Shown here in pieces: positions 10,670 through 18,573 of a stretch of DNA of 64,000 bases. Below the pieces are notes generated by a model. That model was not told where the DNA came from, searched no databases, and saw only the letters and a program-made list of their open reading frames with translations. This DNA comes from Bacteroidales bacterium (lineage in GTDB: Bacteria; Bacteroidota; Bacteroidia; Bacteroidales; P3). Within the stretch, counting starts at the first letter, position 1. Each line of letters opens with the position of its first letter. Both the position numbers and the translations under genes were made by a program. The DNA is taken from contig JAFVCE010000017.1 in the NCBI GenBank assembly GCA_017479385.1, positions 1 through 64,000 on the forward strand, given 5' to 3'.

Positions 10670-11767
10670 ATGAAACGTCTGTTTTTAACCCTCGTCATCA
10701 TGCTAACCGGAGCCCTCTGTGCAGTGGCAAACAACGGTGGCGACTCCGAACTCAACCCTGGCTCGGTGATTATAGGGCACGTTAGCGATGCCCACTCGTG
10801 GCACATCTGCGAGATAGAGCGCGAAGGCAAAGACCCTCTCACCATCGGCATTTCGCTCCCAGTTATCCTCATCAACGAGGGTCATGTCGATGTGTTCAGT
10901 TCGGCCAAGTTCCACAACGAAGATAAAGTCTATAACGGCTACAAACTTGTTGGCGGTGGCCTCGAAAAAGAGGAGATAATTTGTGTCGATACCGAAGGCA
11001 ACCCCCTACTCAACGCTGAGGGGGCCGTAGTCAAACCTGTCGATATTTCTATCACCAAGACCTCGGCTGCCATCATGCTTGCCACGATAATGCTCATCGT
11101 TATCATTTTCGTGGCCCGTGCTGGCTACAAGAAACGCGAGAACCAAGCTCCAAAAGGAGTGCAGTCTATTGTCGAGATGCTTGTGGTCTTTGTGCGCGAC
11201 AACATTGCTCGCCCCATGATTGGCGAGAAGCACTACGAAAAGTATCTGCCTTACCTACTCACCCTCTTCTTCTTCATCTTCTTCTGCAACGTTCTGGCCC
11301 TCATACCCATCTTCCCAGCAGGTGGCAACATCACAGGCAACATTGCCGTTACGGCAATCCTCGCCCTCATCACCTTCTTCATCACCAACATTAGTGGCAA
11401 CAAGCACTATTGGGTCGACATCTTCAACACCCCCGGCGTGCCGGCTTGGCTAAAGATATTCCCCCTCATGCCGGTCATCGAGTTGGTTGGTGTATTCACC
11501 AAACCCATTGTGCTCATGATTCGACTTTTTGCCAACATGACTGCTGGCCACATCGTCATGCTCGGCTTCATCGTGATTGTCTTCATCCTCTCCAACGTCT
11601 TTGGAGTGGCTGTTGGCGGAGCCGTCTCGGTCGTGTCGGTGCTGTTCAGCGTCTTCATAGGCCTGCTCGAATGCTTGGTGGCCTACATCCAAGCTTTCGT
11701 CTTCACCATGCTCACAGCCCTCTATATCGGTATGGCTGTTGCCGAACCCCACCACGCCGAGGCTTGA
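10670..11767 (+). CDS. atpB: F0F1 ATP synthase subunit a
   Basis: Membrane stator subunit carrying the half-channels of the F0 motor. The 365-residue protein begins with a signal-like segment (MKRLFLTLVIMLTGALCAVA), then the long periplasmic N-terminal extension usual in Bacteroidota AtpB (SVIIGHVSDAHSWHI). At least five membrane helices follow. The essential Arg lies in MIRLFANMTAGH, and the C-terminal helix ends AYIQAFVFTMLTALYIGM. The ATG at 10670 gives this N-terminus. Unusually, no atpE, atpF, atpH, atpA, atpG, atpD or atpC flanks it. The next gene is pgk, 46 bp downstream. Confidence 0.95.
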   Translation: MKRLFLTLVIMLTGALCAVANNGGDSELNPGSVIIGHVSDAHSWHICEIEREGKDPLTIGISLPVILINEGHVDVFSSAKFHNEDKVYNGYKLVGGGLEKEEIICVDTEGNPLLNAEGAVVKPVDISITKTSAAIMLATIMLIVIIFVARAGYKKRENQAPKGVQSIVEMLVVFVRDNIARPMIGEKHYEKYLPYLLTLFFFIFFCNVLALIPIFPAGGNITGNIAVTAILALITFFITNISGNKHYWVDIFNTPGVPAWLKIFPLMPVIELVGVFTKPIVLMIRLFANMTAGHIVMLGFIVIVFILSNVFGVAVGGAVSVVSVLFSVFIGLLECLVAYIQAFVFTMLTALYIGMAVAEPHHAEA

Positions 11768-11813
11768 TAAGAAATTTTATATCACCAACCCAATAAAAAA
11801 CCTATTGCATAAT

Positions 11814-13010
11814 ATGAAAAGCATTAAAGACATTAACTTCAAAGGTCGTAAAGTCCTCCTCCGCGTCGACTTCAACGTCCCGATGGACGAAAATAAACAT
11901 ATTACCGACGACACCCGCATTCGCGAGTCGTTGCCCACCATCAACAAACTCCTTGCCGACGGCGCTGCCATTATCATAATGGCCCACTTTGGTCGTCCCA
12001 AGAAAGGTGGCTTCGAGCCCGAACTCACCCTCGAGCCCGAGGCTCGCCACCTCGAGAGCCTTATTGCTCGCCCCGTGTGCTTCACCCAAGCCCTGTTGGG
12101 CAGTGGCGAGCCCGAGCGTATGGCTGCCTCGCTTACCGATGGCCAGGTTATGCTGCTCGAAAACATACGTTTCTACCCCGAAGAGACCAAAGGCGACGAG
12201 GCCCTTGCCGAGCGTTTGGCCAAGTTGGGCGACTGCTACATTAACGACGCATTTGGCGCCGCTCACCGCGAGCACTCTTCTACGGCCGTCATCGCACGCT
12301 TCTTCCCCAACGACAAATACTTTGGTTTCTTGATGGAGAACGAAGTACGCAACCTCGAAAAACTCATGCAAAATCCGCCTCACCCCTTCACCGCCATCAT
12401 CGGTGGCAGCAAGGTGAGCAGCAAGATAGGCATACTCGAAAACCTTATAGACAAGGTAGACAATATGGTTATCATCGGCGGAATGCGCTACACCTTCACC
12501 AAAGCCCTTGGCGGCAAGATTGGTAACAGCATTTGCGAGGACGACAAGCTCGACCTGGCTCGCGACCTCATGCGCCGCATGGACGAAAAAGGCGTAAGAT
12601 ATTACCTGCCGGTCGATAGCGTTATTGGCGACAAGTTTGCCAACGACGCCAACACCCAGGTCGTGCCCAGCGGCCAGGTGCCCGACGGTTGGGAGAGCAT
12701 GGACTGCGGCCCCGAGAGCTGCAAAGCCATTCGCGACATCGTGATGGGCAGCAAGACCATTCTCTGGAACGGTCCTGCCGGCGTTTTCGAGCTCAGCACC
12801 TTTGCCAAAGGCACACGCGAGATTGCCACCTATGTGGCCGAGGCTTGCGCCGCTGGTTGTTTTGCCGCCGTTGGCGGTGGCGACTCGGTGGCAGCCGTCA
12901 AGCAGATGGGCCTGGCCGACAAGATGAGTTACGTCTCGACCGGTGGCGGCGCCATGCTCGAATACCTCGAAGGCAAAGAACTGCCCGGCATCAAGGCCAT
13001 CAAAGACTAA
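11814..13010 (+). CDS. pgk: Phosphoglycerate kinase
   Basis: Glycolytic enzyme forming ATP from 1,3-bisphosphoglycerate. The 398-residue length is standard. Signatures are KVLLRVDFNVPMDE (about residues 12-25), the substrate-binding HFGRPKK, the hinge region with WNGPAGVFE and the nucleotide loop GGGDSVAAVKQMG near the C-terminus. The ATG at 11814 gives the family N-terminus MKSIKDINFKGRKVLL. A strong hairpin terminator follows the stop. It shares orientation with atpB and may be cotranscribed with it. Confidence 0.97.
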   Translation: MKSIKDINFKGRKVLLRVDFNVPMDENKHITDDTRIRESLPTINKLLADGAAIIIMAHFGRPKKGGFEPELTLEPEARHLESLIARPVCFTQALLGSGEPERMAASLTDGQVMLLENIRFYPEETKGDEALAERLAKLGDCYINDAFGAAHREHSSTAVIARFFPNDKYFGFLMENEVRNLEKLMQNPPHPFTAIIGGSKVSSKIGILENLIDKVDNMVIIGGMRYTFTKALGGKIGNSICEDDKLDLARDLMRRMDEKGVRYYLPVDSVIGDKFANDANTQVVPSGQVPDGWESMDCGPESCKAIRDIVMGSKTILWNGPAGVFELSTFAKGTREIATYVAEACAAGCFAAVGGGDSVAAVKQMGLADKMSYVSTGGGAMLEYLEGKELPGIKAIKD

Positions 13011-13019
13011 GACACTTTA

Positions 13020-13069
13020 GCAATCCTCCCCAACAGGCTGTGCCAACCTGGGGGAGGATTGCTTTTTTT
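13020..13069 (+). terminator. Intrinsic terminator after pgk
   Basis: Perfect 12-bp stem, GCAATCCTCCCC (13020-13031) with GGGGAGGATTGC (13051-13062), followed by seven T. The rest of the gap to 13217 shows no gene and no 11-bp element. Confidence 0.92.
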
Positions 13070-13217
13070 GTTAAAACCAAATTGGTAAGTAAGGCAGACG
13101 GGGTGTTCTGCACCTATCGGCCCAAACAGAGTAGCCCTATGTCACCGAACTCAACAACCGATTTGGGGTGAGAAGGGCAGGGTAGAGCCACTGCTGGTAT
13201 CGGCGCGAAGCGTAGAG

Positions 13218-13595
13218 TTATTCATCGTCGTTTTTGGCGTTGGGTACGGCAAAAATCACCGTCAGCGCGCCCACCAGTCCGGCCACTGGCACAATGATTC
13301 GCGCCACCGACCCAGCGGGTATGAACACAAATGTCGAGAGCAGCACCATCGTGGTCATCACCCCCACAGCTCCGGCCTTTTGGGTCTGGGTCATGCCACC
13401 GCGGCGATGATAGTTGCGAATGTATTTGCCGAGCCACGAAGCCAGCAGCCACTGCTGCAAACGTGGCGAACTGCGGTAGAAAAGCCACGAGGCCAACAAC
13501 AAAAACGGTGTGGTTGGCAGTCCTGGAATAGCCACCCCGAGGGCACCGAGCCCCACGGCAATTAGACCTAAGATGATGAATATCAAGCGTTTCAT
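13218..13595 (-). CDS. DUF454 family inner-membrane protein (YbaN-like)
   Basis: A 125-residue membrane protein of the DUF454 family. The diagnostic motif GVAIPGLPTTPFLLLASWLF is at about residues 20-40, with FYRSSPRLQQWL and the conserved FGKYI-like WLGKYIRNYH following. Two further hydrophobic helices make up the C-terminal half. Function unknown in the family. It is transcribed divergently from the nitroreductase-like gene, with a TATCTTTG box at 13622-13629. Confidence 0.88.
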   Translation of the reverse strand: MKRLIFIILGLIAVGLGALGVAIPGLPTTPFLLLASWLFYRSSPRLQQWLLASWLGKYIRNYHRRGGMTQTQKAGAVGVMTTMVLLSTFVFIPAGSVARIIVPVAGLVGALTVIFAVPNAKNDDE

Positions 13596-13621
13596 AGCGT
13601 TGCTATAAAGTTAACAGATTG

Positions 13622-13629
13622 CAAAGATA
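13622..13629 (-). promoter_or_regulatory. -7 box (TATCTTTG) for the DUF454 gene
   Basis: TATCTTTGC on the minus strand, about 27 bp upstream of the ATG at 13595. Divergent with the box at 13672-13679. Confidence 0.65.
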
Positions 13630-13671
13630 CATTTTTTTTTCGAAATGCTTTCATAATCCCAAATTTTTGTG

Positions 13672-13679
13672 TAATTTTG
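13672..13679 (+). promoter_or_regulatory. -7 box (TAATTTTG) for the nitroreductase-like gene
   Basis: TAATTTTGC, 39 bp before the ATG at 13718, within an AT-rich divergent intergenic region. Confidence 0.65.
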
Positions 13680-13717
13680 CATACAAAATTTTGTATCAAT
13701 TTTAAGACAGACCCATT

Positions 13718-14383
13718 ATGACACTTCAAGAAGCCATGAGCGCACGACACATGGTGCGCAAGTACGAAGACCGCCCGCTGCCACCTGCCACCCTCGAGCA
13801 GTTGCAAGCCCGCATTGCCGACAACAACAGTCGCCACAACCTTGCCATTCGCTTAGTGACCAACGACGGCGGCGCGCTGCCTTCGCTCCTCAAGTGGACG
13901 GTGGCCAAAGGCGTGACCAACTACCTGATTATGGCCGGCACCGACGCTCCCGACCTCGGCGAGCGCCTCGGCTATGCTGGTGCCGACATTATGCTCTATG
14001 CCCAAACCATTGGCCTCAACACCTGGTGGGCCAGCGGCACAATCAACTTTGGCCATGTCGGCAAGCTGGCCGAAGGCCTCAAGGTACACGGCATTGTGGC
14101 CGTAGGCTTTGGCCAAACCCAGGGCGTGCCTCACAAGAGCAAGACCGCCGGCGAGGTGAGCACCTACCACGACGGCGAAGCCCCCCAGTGGTTCAAGACT
14201 GGGGTCGTTGCCGCACTCATGGCCCCAACAGCCCTCAACCGCCAGGCTTTCACCGTCGAAGGCCGCGGCCGCGAGGTAGCCCTCAGCTACAAACCAGGCC
14301 CCTTCAGCGGCGTCGACCTCGGGCTGGTTAAATACCACTTCGAACTTGGCGCCGGGGCAGAAAACTTCGATTGGAAGAAATAG
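13718..14383 (+). CDS. Nitroreductase-like flavoprotein (TM1586 type)
   Basis: A 221-residue protein resembling the TM1586-type putative nitroreductases, FMN-binding oxidoreductases with a duplicated half-domain. Visible signatures are the N-terminal SARHMVRKYEDRPLPP, the central GYAGADIMLYAQTIGLNTWW and the C-terminal GVDLGLVKYHFELGAG. The physiological substrate is unknown. It precedes the dehydrogenase gene by 4 bp and probably shares its transcript, so a redox link to that cassette is possible but not shown. Confidence 0.82.
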   Translation: MTLQEAMSARHMVRKYEDRPLPPATLEQLQARIADNNSRHNLAIRLVTNDGGALPSLLKWTVAKGVTNYLIMAGTDAPDLGERLGYAGADIMLYAQTIGLNTWWASGTINFGHVGKLAEGLKVHGIVAVGFGQTQGVPHKSKTAGEVSTYHDGEAPQWFKTGVVAALMAPTALNRQAFTVEGRGREVALSYKPGPFSGVDLGLVKYHFELGAGAENFDWKK

Positions 14384-14387
14384 AACC

Positions 14388-15485
14388 ATGCAACAAATAG
14401 TTTGGTACACCAAAGGATTGCTAAAGGCGTTGAATCAGGTCGACACCACTCGCCTCATGCTCGTAACCGATAGATCGTATTGCCACCTGTCGCTCAAAAG
14501 TTTTGTCGACAGTTTGGGGCTCGACCTCGTAGTTTTCGACCAGATCACTCCCAACCCACTCTACGAGCAGGTCTGCGTCGCCGTCGACCTTTTCAAGCGC
14601 AAGCACTGCACGGCCATCCTCGCCATTGGCGGCGGTAGCACCATCGATGTGGCCAAATGCATCAAACTCTTCTGCAAACTCGACCCCACGGTCAACTACC
14701 TGCAGCAATCTTACGCCGACAGTGGTGTGCCACTCATCGCTGTACCAACCACCGCTGGCACCGGTAGCGAGGGCACCCGCTTTGCTGTAATCTACTACCA
14801 AGGCGCCAAGCAGTCGGTAACCCACCCGAGCATTGTGCCAACCTATGCCGTGCTCATACCCTCGGTGCTCGAGACCCTGCCCAACTATCAAAAAAAATGC
14901 ACCCTCCTCGACGCCCTATGCCAAGCCATCGAATCGCTCTGGAGCGTCAACTCTACACCCGAGAGTGCTGTCTTGTCCGAGCTGGCCATCGTAGATATCA
15001 TGGGCAACTATAGCCGCTACCTCACGGACTGCGACCCCGAGGCAGCAGCCGATATTATGGGTGCAGCCAACACCGCTGGCCGCGCCATCGACCTTACCCA
15101 AACCACGGCCCCCCACGCCATGAGCTACAAGCTCACCTCGCTCTACCGCCTGCCCCACGGCCATGCCGTGGCGCTGTGCCTGCCAGGCGTGTGGCGATAT
15201 ATGTTGAGCCACACCAACGAGTGTGTCGACCCCCGTGGCAGCATCCACCTCGTGCTCGCCATGCAGCACGCCGCCACCGCCATGGGCTGCTCTTCGTCCA
15301 CGGCTGCCATCGCCCGCTTCGAAGCACTCATGGCCGAACTCGGCATGGAGCGCCCCACCAGCCACGACCGCGAGGCCGAGCTCGACCTGCTGGCCCAGTC
15401 GGTCAACCCCGTGAGGCTAAAAAACAACCCCGTGCCACTCTCTACCTCCACTTTACGCGCAATCTACAACTCCATATTGCTATGA
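14388..15485 (+). CDS. Iron-containing alcohol dehydrogenase, resembling phosphonoacetaldehyde reductase
   Basis: A 365-residue group III alcohol dehydrogenase. The NAD-binding loop GGGSTIDVAKCIK is near residue 84 and VPTTAGTGSEGTRFAV follows. Metal-ligand regions are DALCQAIESLWSVNST and HAMSYKLTSLYRLPHGHAVAL. From memory, the pattern DALCQAIESxWSVNS plus HAMxYKLTSLYxxxHGHA is that of enzymes annotated phosphonoacetaldehyde reductase (PhpC-like), which make 2-hydroxyethylphosphonate. The ATG at 14388 fits the family N-terminus. Its stop overlaps the licD-like gene by 4 bp (ATGA). No PEP mutase or phosphonopyruvate decarboxylase is in view, so the aldehyde substrate is inferred. Confidence 0.72.
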   Translation: MQQIVWYTKGLLKALNQVDTTRLMLVTDRSYCHLSLKSFVDSLGLDLVVFDQITPNPLYEQVCVAVDLFKRKHCTAILAIGGGSTIDVAKCIKLFCKLDPTVNYLQQSYADSGVPLIAVPTTAGTGSEGTRFAVIYYQGAKQSVTHPSIVPTYAVLIPSVLETLPNYQKKCTLLDALCQAIESLWSVNSTPESAVLSELAIVDIMGNYSRYLTDCDPEAAADIMGAANTAGRAIDLTQTTAPHAMSYKLTSLYRLPHGHAVALCLPGVWRYMLSHTNECVDPRGSIHLVLAMQHAATAMGCSSSTAAIARFEALMAELGMERPTSHDREAELDLLAQSVNPVRLKNNPVPLSTSTLRAIYNSILL

Positions 15486-16183
15486 GGGAAACTATCGTCA
15501 AACTGGCCGAAGCCCTCGGCCTCTACAAATGGCTCATGGCCATCGACACGCGTCGCCAAATGCGTCGCCAAAACCGTGCCTTTGCGCGCTATGGGCTCGA
15601 AACGCTGGCCCAAGCCGAGGCTGCCGCCGCCGAGTGTGGCGCACACCTCTTCCTCGCCTTCGGGTCGCTGCTCGGCGCCTATCGCGAAAAGGGTTTCATC
15701 CCGTTCGACTGCGACCTCGACACAGGCCTCCTCGCCACCGAACGCAGCGAGGCTTTCCTCTCTGCCATGAAGCGCCACGGATTCGACTACCTGCGCCAAT
15801 ACTACGTCAAAGCCACCGGTCGCGTGTGCGAAGAGAAGTTCAGCTACCGTGGTGTTCACCTCGATGTGCACTATTTCTACCCCACGCCCGACGGCGGGCT
15901 GGGGTGCGAACTATGCCTGCCACACGAAACCAAATCGTGGCGCGAGGCCAACGCCACCGACGGCTTCCCCTCGGTGTTGCGCACCTGCTGCAACACCACC
16001 TTCTCGGCCCACGACTTCCTCGGCGTGCAGGTCTACCTGCCCGACCGTGCCGAAGAGTGGCTCAAAACCCTCTATGGCGAAAGCTTCATGACCCCAAACC
16101 CCAACTGGACCATGTCGGACCACCAACGCCTGGCTCGCATTGAGGGCGAGCGCCTATATCGCCGCACAGAAGCCGAGGGGTAA
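15482..16183 (+). CDS. LicD-family phosphotransferase
   Basis: A 233-residue LicD-like protein. In this family, members move phosphocholine or related headgroups onto surface glycans. The hallmark is FGSLLGAYREKGFIPFDCDLDTGL at about residues 59-82, with the metal-binding acidic cluster D-x-D-x-D. The conserved VHLDVHYFYP follows near 128. It starts inside the stop codon of the preceding dehydrogenase, so the two are translationally coupled. Together they suggest a surface headgroup, possibly a phosphonate; the acceptor is unknown. A hairpin terminator follows. Confidence 0.8.
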   Translation: MRETIVKLAEALGLYKWLMAIDTRRQMRRQNRAFARYGLETLAQAEAAAAECGAHLFLAFGSLLGAYREKGFIPFDCDLDTGLLATERSEAFLSAMKRHGFDYLRQYYVKATGRVCEEKFSYRGVHLDVHYFYPTPDGGLGCELCLPHETKSWREANATDGFPSVLRTCCNTTFSAHDFLGVQVYLPDRAEEWLKTLYGESFMTPNPNWTMSDHQRLARIEGERLYRRTEAEG

Positions 16184-16210
16184 ACCGAACCCGAAATTTA
16201 TCGATAACAA

Positions 16211-16243
16211 AAGCTCGGAACGATACTCGTTGCCGGGCTTTTT
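16211..16243 (+). terminator. Terminator after the licD-like gene
   Basis: Stem AAGCTCGGAACGA with TCGTT-g-CCGGGCTT, then TTT. A TTATCGATAA palindrome sits just before it (16198-16207). Confidence 0.8.
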
Positions 16244-16257
16244 GGTGTTTTGTAAGG

Positions 16258-16336
16258 TGCTGGAAATCAGTATTGCGGTCGTGTTAAGGAGGGGTTAGGG
16301 TCGTATTGAGGTCGAAGAGACATTGACCCTCAGTCG
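16258..16336 (+). repeat. 11-bp tandem-unit element, copy B
   Basis: Upstream flank TGCTGGAAATCAG at 16258-16270, then four 11-bp units at 16273-16316: TTGCGGTCGTG, TTAAGGAGGGG, TTAGGGTCGTA, TTGAGGTCGAA. A degenerate palindrome, GACATTGACCCTCAGTC, follows. It lies between the convergent licD-like gene and pepD. Confidence 0.9.
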
Positions 16337-16391
16337 ATTACACCCCGATTTCGACCCCACTTCAAACCATCCCCAAGGCGGCCTAATCGAT

Positions 16392-16438
16392 AAAAAAGAG
16401 CGACGGCGCAGCGTCCCTCGGTGGGTGCTGCGCCGTCG
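16392..16438 (-). terminator. Terminator after pepD
   Basis: Perfect 12-bp stem CGACGGCGCAGC (16401-16412) with GCTGCGCCGTCG (16427-16438). On the minus strand it is followed by a T-run (A-run at 16392-16397). Confidence 0.9.
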
Positions 16439-16457
16439 GCAGGGGGTTGGTAGATGT

Positions 16458-17909
16458 TTATTTTTCGGGTATTGCCTCGAGGGTAGCCACTAAGTAGTCG
16501 TAGAATTTCTTGACGCTGGCAATGTGGCAACGCTCGTCGGGGCTGTGGGGGCTCTGCAGTGTGGGGCCGAACGAAATCATCTCCATTTCGGGATATTTGC
16601 CGCCCAGCAGGCCGCACTCCAAGCCGGCGTGGATGGCCATCACGGCCGGTTCTTTGCCGTAGAGCTTGTGGTAGGTCTCTTTCATGGTCTTGAGCAGGGG
16701 GCTCTGCATATTGGGTTTCCAGCCGGGGTAGGCACCGCTCAGGCGGCAGGTGCCACCGCTGAGTTCGGCCAGGCACACAAGGCGCTCGGCCAGGGCCTCT
16801 TTGGCAGTGTCTACGCTCGAGCGCAGCAGTGCCTGGACGGTGAAGTTGCGGCCCGTGGTTTTGACGATGGCGAGGTTGAGCGAGGTCTCGACCAAGCCTT
16901 CCATATCGTTGCTCATGCGCACCACGCCGTTGGGGGCAACCATCATGAGGTTGATTATCTTTTGGGTGTCGGCGTCGGTCATGACGTTTTGCGTCATGCG
17001 TACGCGCTCGTAGCTCATGCAGAAGTCGGGCTCAACGGTGGCCAGTTCTTTCTTGACCCAGCCGGCCACTTTGTCGAGTTCGGCCAAAATGCAGTCGGTG
17101 TGCTCTTTGGGGAAAGCGATAACGGCTTCGGCGTCGCGCGGGATGGCGTTGCGCATATTGCCGCCCTGAATGCTGATGAGGCGCATACCACAGTCGGCCA
17201 CCCAACGCAGATGGCGGAACATTATTTTATTGACGTTGGCGCGGCCCGAGTTGATTTCCATACCCGAGTGGCCACCCTTGAGGCCGCCGAAGGTAACGCG
17301 ATAGGCGCAGTAGCCGGCAGGGGCCTTCTCGGTGGTGTAGGGGATGGTCATAGTGGCGTCGACGCCGCCGGCGCAACCCACGTAGAGTTCGCCCTCGGTC
17401 TCGCTATCGAGGTTGAGCAGGAAGTCGCCTTTCAGCTCGCCGGTTTTGAGGCCAAAAGCGCCGGTCATGCCGGTCTCTTCGTCGGTGGTGATGAGGGCTT
17501 CGAGTGGTCCGTGCTTCAAGGTTTTGCTCTCGAAAACGGCCATTATGGCAGCCACGCCCATGCCGTCGTCGGCGCCGAGGGTGGTGTCGCAGGCGTAGAC
17601 CCATTCGTCAACGATTTTGGTCTCGATAGGGTCTTTCAGAAAATCGTGAACCTTGCCGGCGCGGGCTTGGGGCACCATGTCCATGTGGGCTTGCAGCACC
17701 ACGGGGCGACGGTTTTCCATACCCTTGGTGGCGGGTTTGCTCATAATGACGTTGCCCACTTTGTCTACACGGCACTCTATTTTGCGCTCCTGTGCCCACT
17801 TCACGAGGAAGTCGCGCACAATCTCTTCGTGTTTCGACGGACGGGGGCAACGGGTGAGGGAATAGAAATTATTCCACACTTCTTTGGGTTCTAAGTCTTT
17901 GATTGTCAT
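16458..17909 (-). CDS. pepD: Aminoacyl-histidine dipeptidase (PepD, M20 family)
   Basis: Cytosolic zinc dipeptidase cleaving Xaa-His and other dipeptides. The 483-residue length is that of PepD. Metal-site motifs are VVLQAHMDMVPQ (near residue 80), DTTLGADDGMGVAAIMA with the bridging Asp, and TTDEETGMTGAFG with the catalytic Glu. The lid-domain motif GGHSGMEINSGRAN follows. The C-terminus has the metal ligand His in SPHSPDERCHI. A single gene with its own TATATTTG box at 17959-17966 and a strong terminator. Confidence 0.95.
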   Translation of the reverse strand: MTIKDLEPKEVWNNFYSLTRCPRPSKHEEIVRDFLVKWAQERKIECRVDKVGNVIMSKPATKGMENRRPVVLQAHMDMVPQARAGKVHDFLKDPIETKIVDEWVYACDTTLGADDGMGVAAIMAVFESKTLKHGPLEALITTDEETGMTGAFGLKTGELKGDFLLNLDSETEGELYVGCAGGVDATMTIPYTTEKAPAGYCAYRVTFGGLKGGHSGMEINSGRANVNKIMFRHLRWVADCGMRLISIQGGNMRNAIPRDAEAVIAFPKEHTDCILAELDKVAGWVKKELATVEPDFCMSYERVRMTQNVMTDADTQKIINLMMVAPNGVVRMSNDMEGLVETSLNLAIVKTTGRNFTVQALLRSSVDTAKEALAERLVCLAELSGGTCRLSGAYPGWKPNMQSPLLKTMKETYHKLYGKEPAVMAIHAGLECGLLGGKYPEMEMISFGPTLQSPHSPDERCHIASVKKFYDYLVATLEAIPEK

Positions 17910-17958
17910 AGCTCTATTTATTGTTTTGTGTTATTGGCACTGTTGTGTTAACTGGGTG

Positions 17959-17966
17959 CAAATATA
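17959..17966 (-). promoter_or_regulatory. -7 box (TATATTTG) for pepD
   Basis: TATATTTGC on the minus strand, about 50 bp upstream of the pepD ATG at 17909. Confidence 0.65.
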
Positions 17967-18030
17967 CGCAAAAAAAATGGATTACGCGCCTTTATTCGAA
18001 AAATATTGCAAAAAAAGTGCTCTGTGCGTG

Positions 18031-18573
18031 CTAATAGCGCGTATTGTTGAGGTCGAGGCAGGCCACAATTTGCTCGCACAGGGCCTTCACGGCGTCGTAG
18101 TGCCGGTAGGCGTTGGTGCCAATTTTGGGGGCATGAGGCGAGAGCGGGTCGAAGTCGAACACCTCTACGGTGAACACCTCGTTGGCAAAACGCGCGAGGG
18201 TGGCATTGTCTGTCATGCGTGCAGCCGAGTCGCCAGCCATGCGCGTGGCCATCTCCCAAGCTCCTTGCCCAGTGACGATTACTATCTTGTCCGACGTGTC
18301 GAACATCGGGTTCACGCTCCCGAGGGCGAAAGGCTTGTCGAGCAAGTCGAACCCCAGTTTGCGCTCGTTGTCGTAGTAGTGGTAGCAAGGCCAGGCCGCC
18401 GGGCGGTCAAAAAAGTGCATATCGTTCATTCGCTCAAGGTCCAGGTCGTAGAGGCGGTTCAGGGCGTGGGCAAATTCGTAGTTGACCATGGCCGTCTGCC
18501 AAAAACTGATGGCGGTGTCGGCCATCGACACGGTTGCCTCTTCGGCTTCGAGAGTAAAGACCTTGCGTTTCAT
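18031..18573 (-). CDS. Hypothetical protein coupled to radical SAM gene
   Basis: A 180-residue cytosolic protein with no signal peptide or membrane helix. I do not recognise it firmly. The stretch MVNYEFAHALNRLYDLDLER, followed by CYHYYDNERKLGFDLLDKPF, loosely recalls the IPExxxVDY family of short Bacteroidota proteins, but the diagnostic C-terminal motif is not visible. The ATG at 18573 overlaps the stop of the radical SAM gene (ATGA), so translation is coupled. The in-frame extension to 18645 is rejected because it lies inside that gene. Confidence 0.75.
   Translation of the reverse strand: MKRKVFTLEAEEATVSMADTAISFWQTAMVNYEFAHALNRLYDLDLERMNDMHFFDRPAAWPCYHYYDNERKLGFDLLDKPFALGSVNPMFDTSDKIVIVTGQGAWEMATRMAGDSAARMTDNATLARFANEVFTVEVFDFDPLSPHAPKIGTNAYRHYDAVKALCEQIVACLDLNNTRY

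Noticed and set aside
16524-17894. Open frame of 456 codons on the plus strand across pepD
   Set aside because: Shadow frame caused by GC-rich third positions; the minus strand encodes complete PepD motifs.
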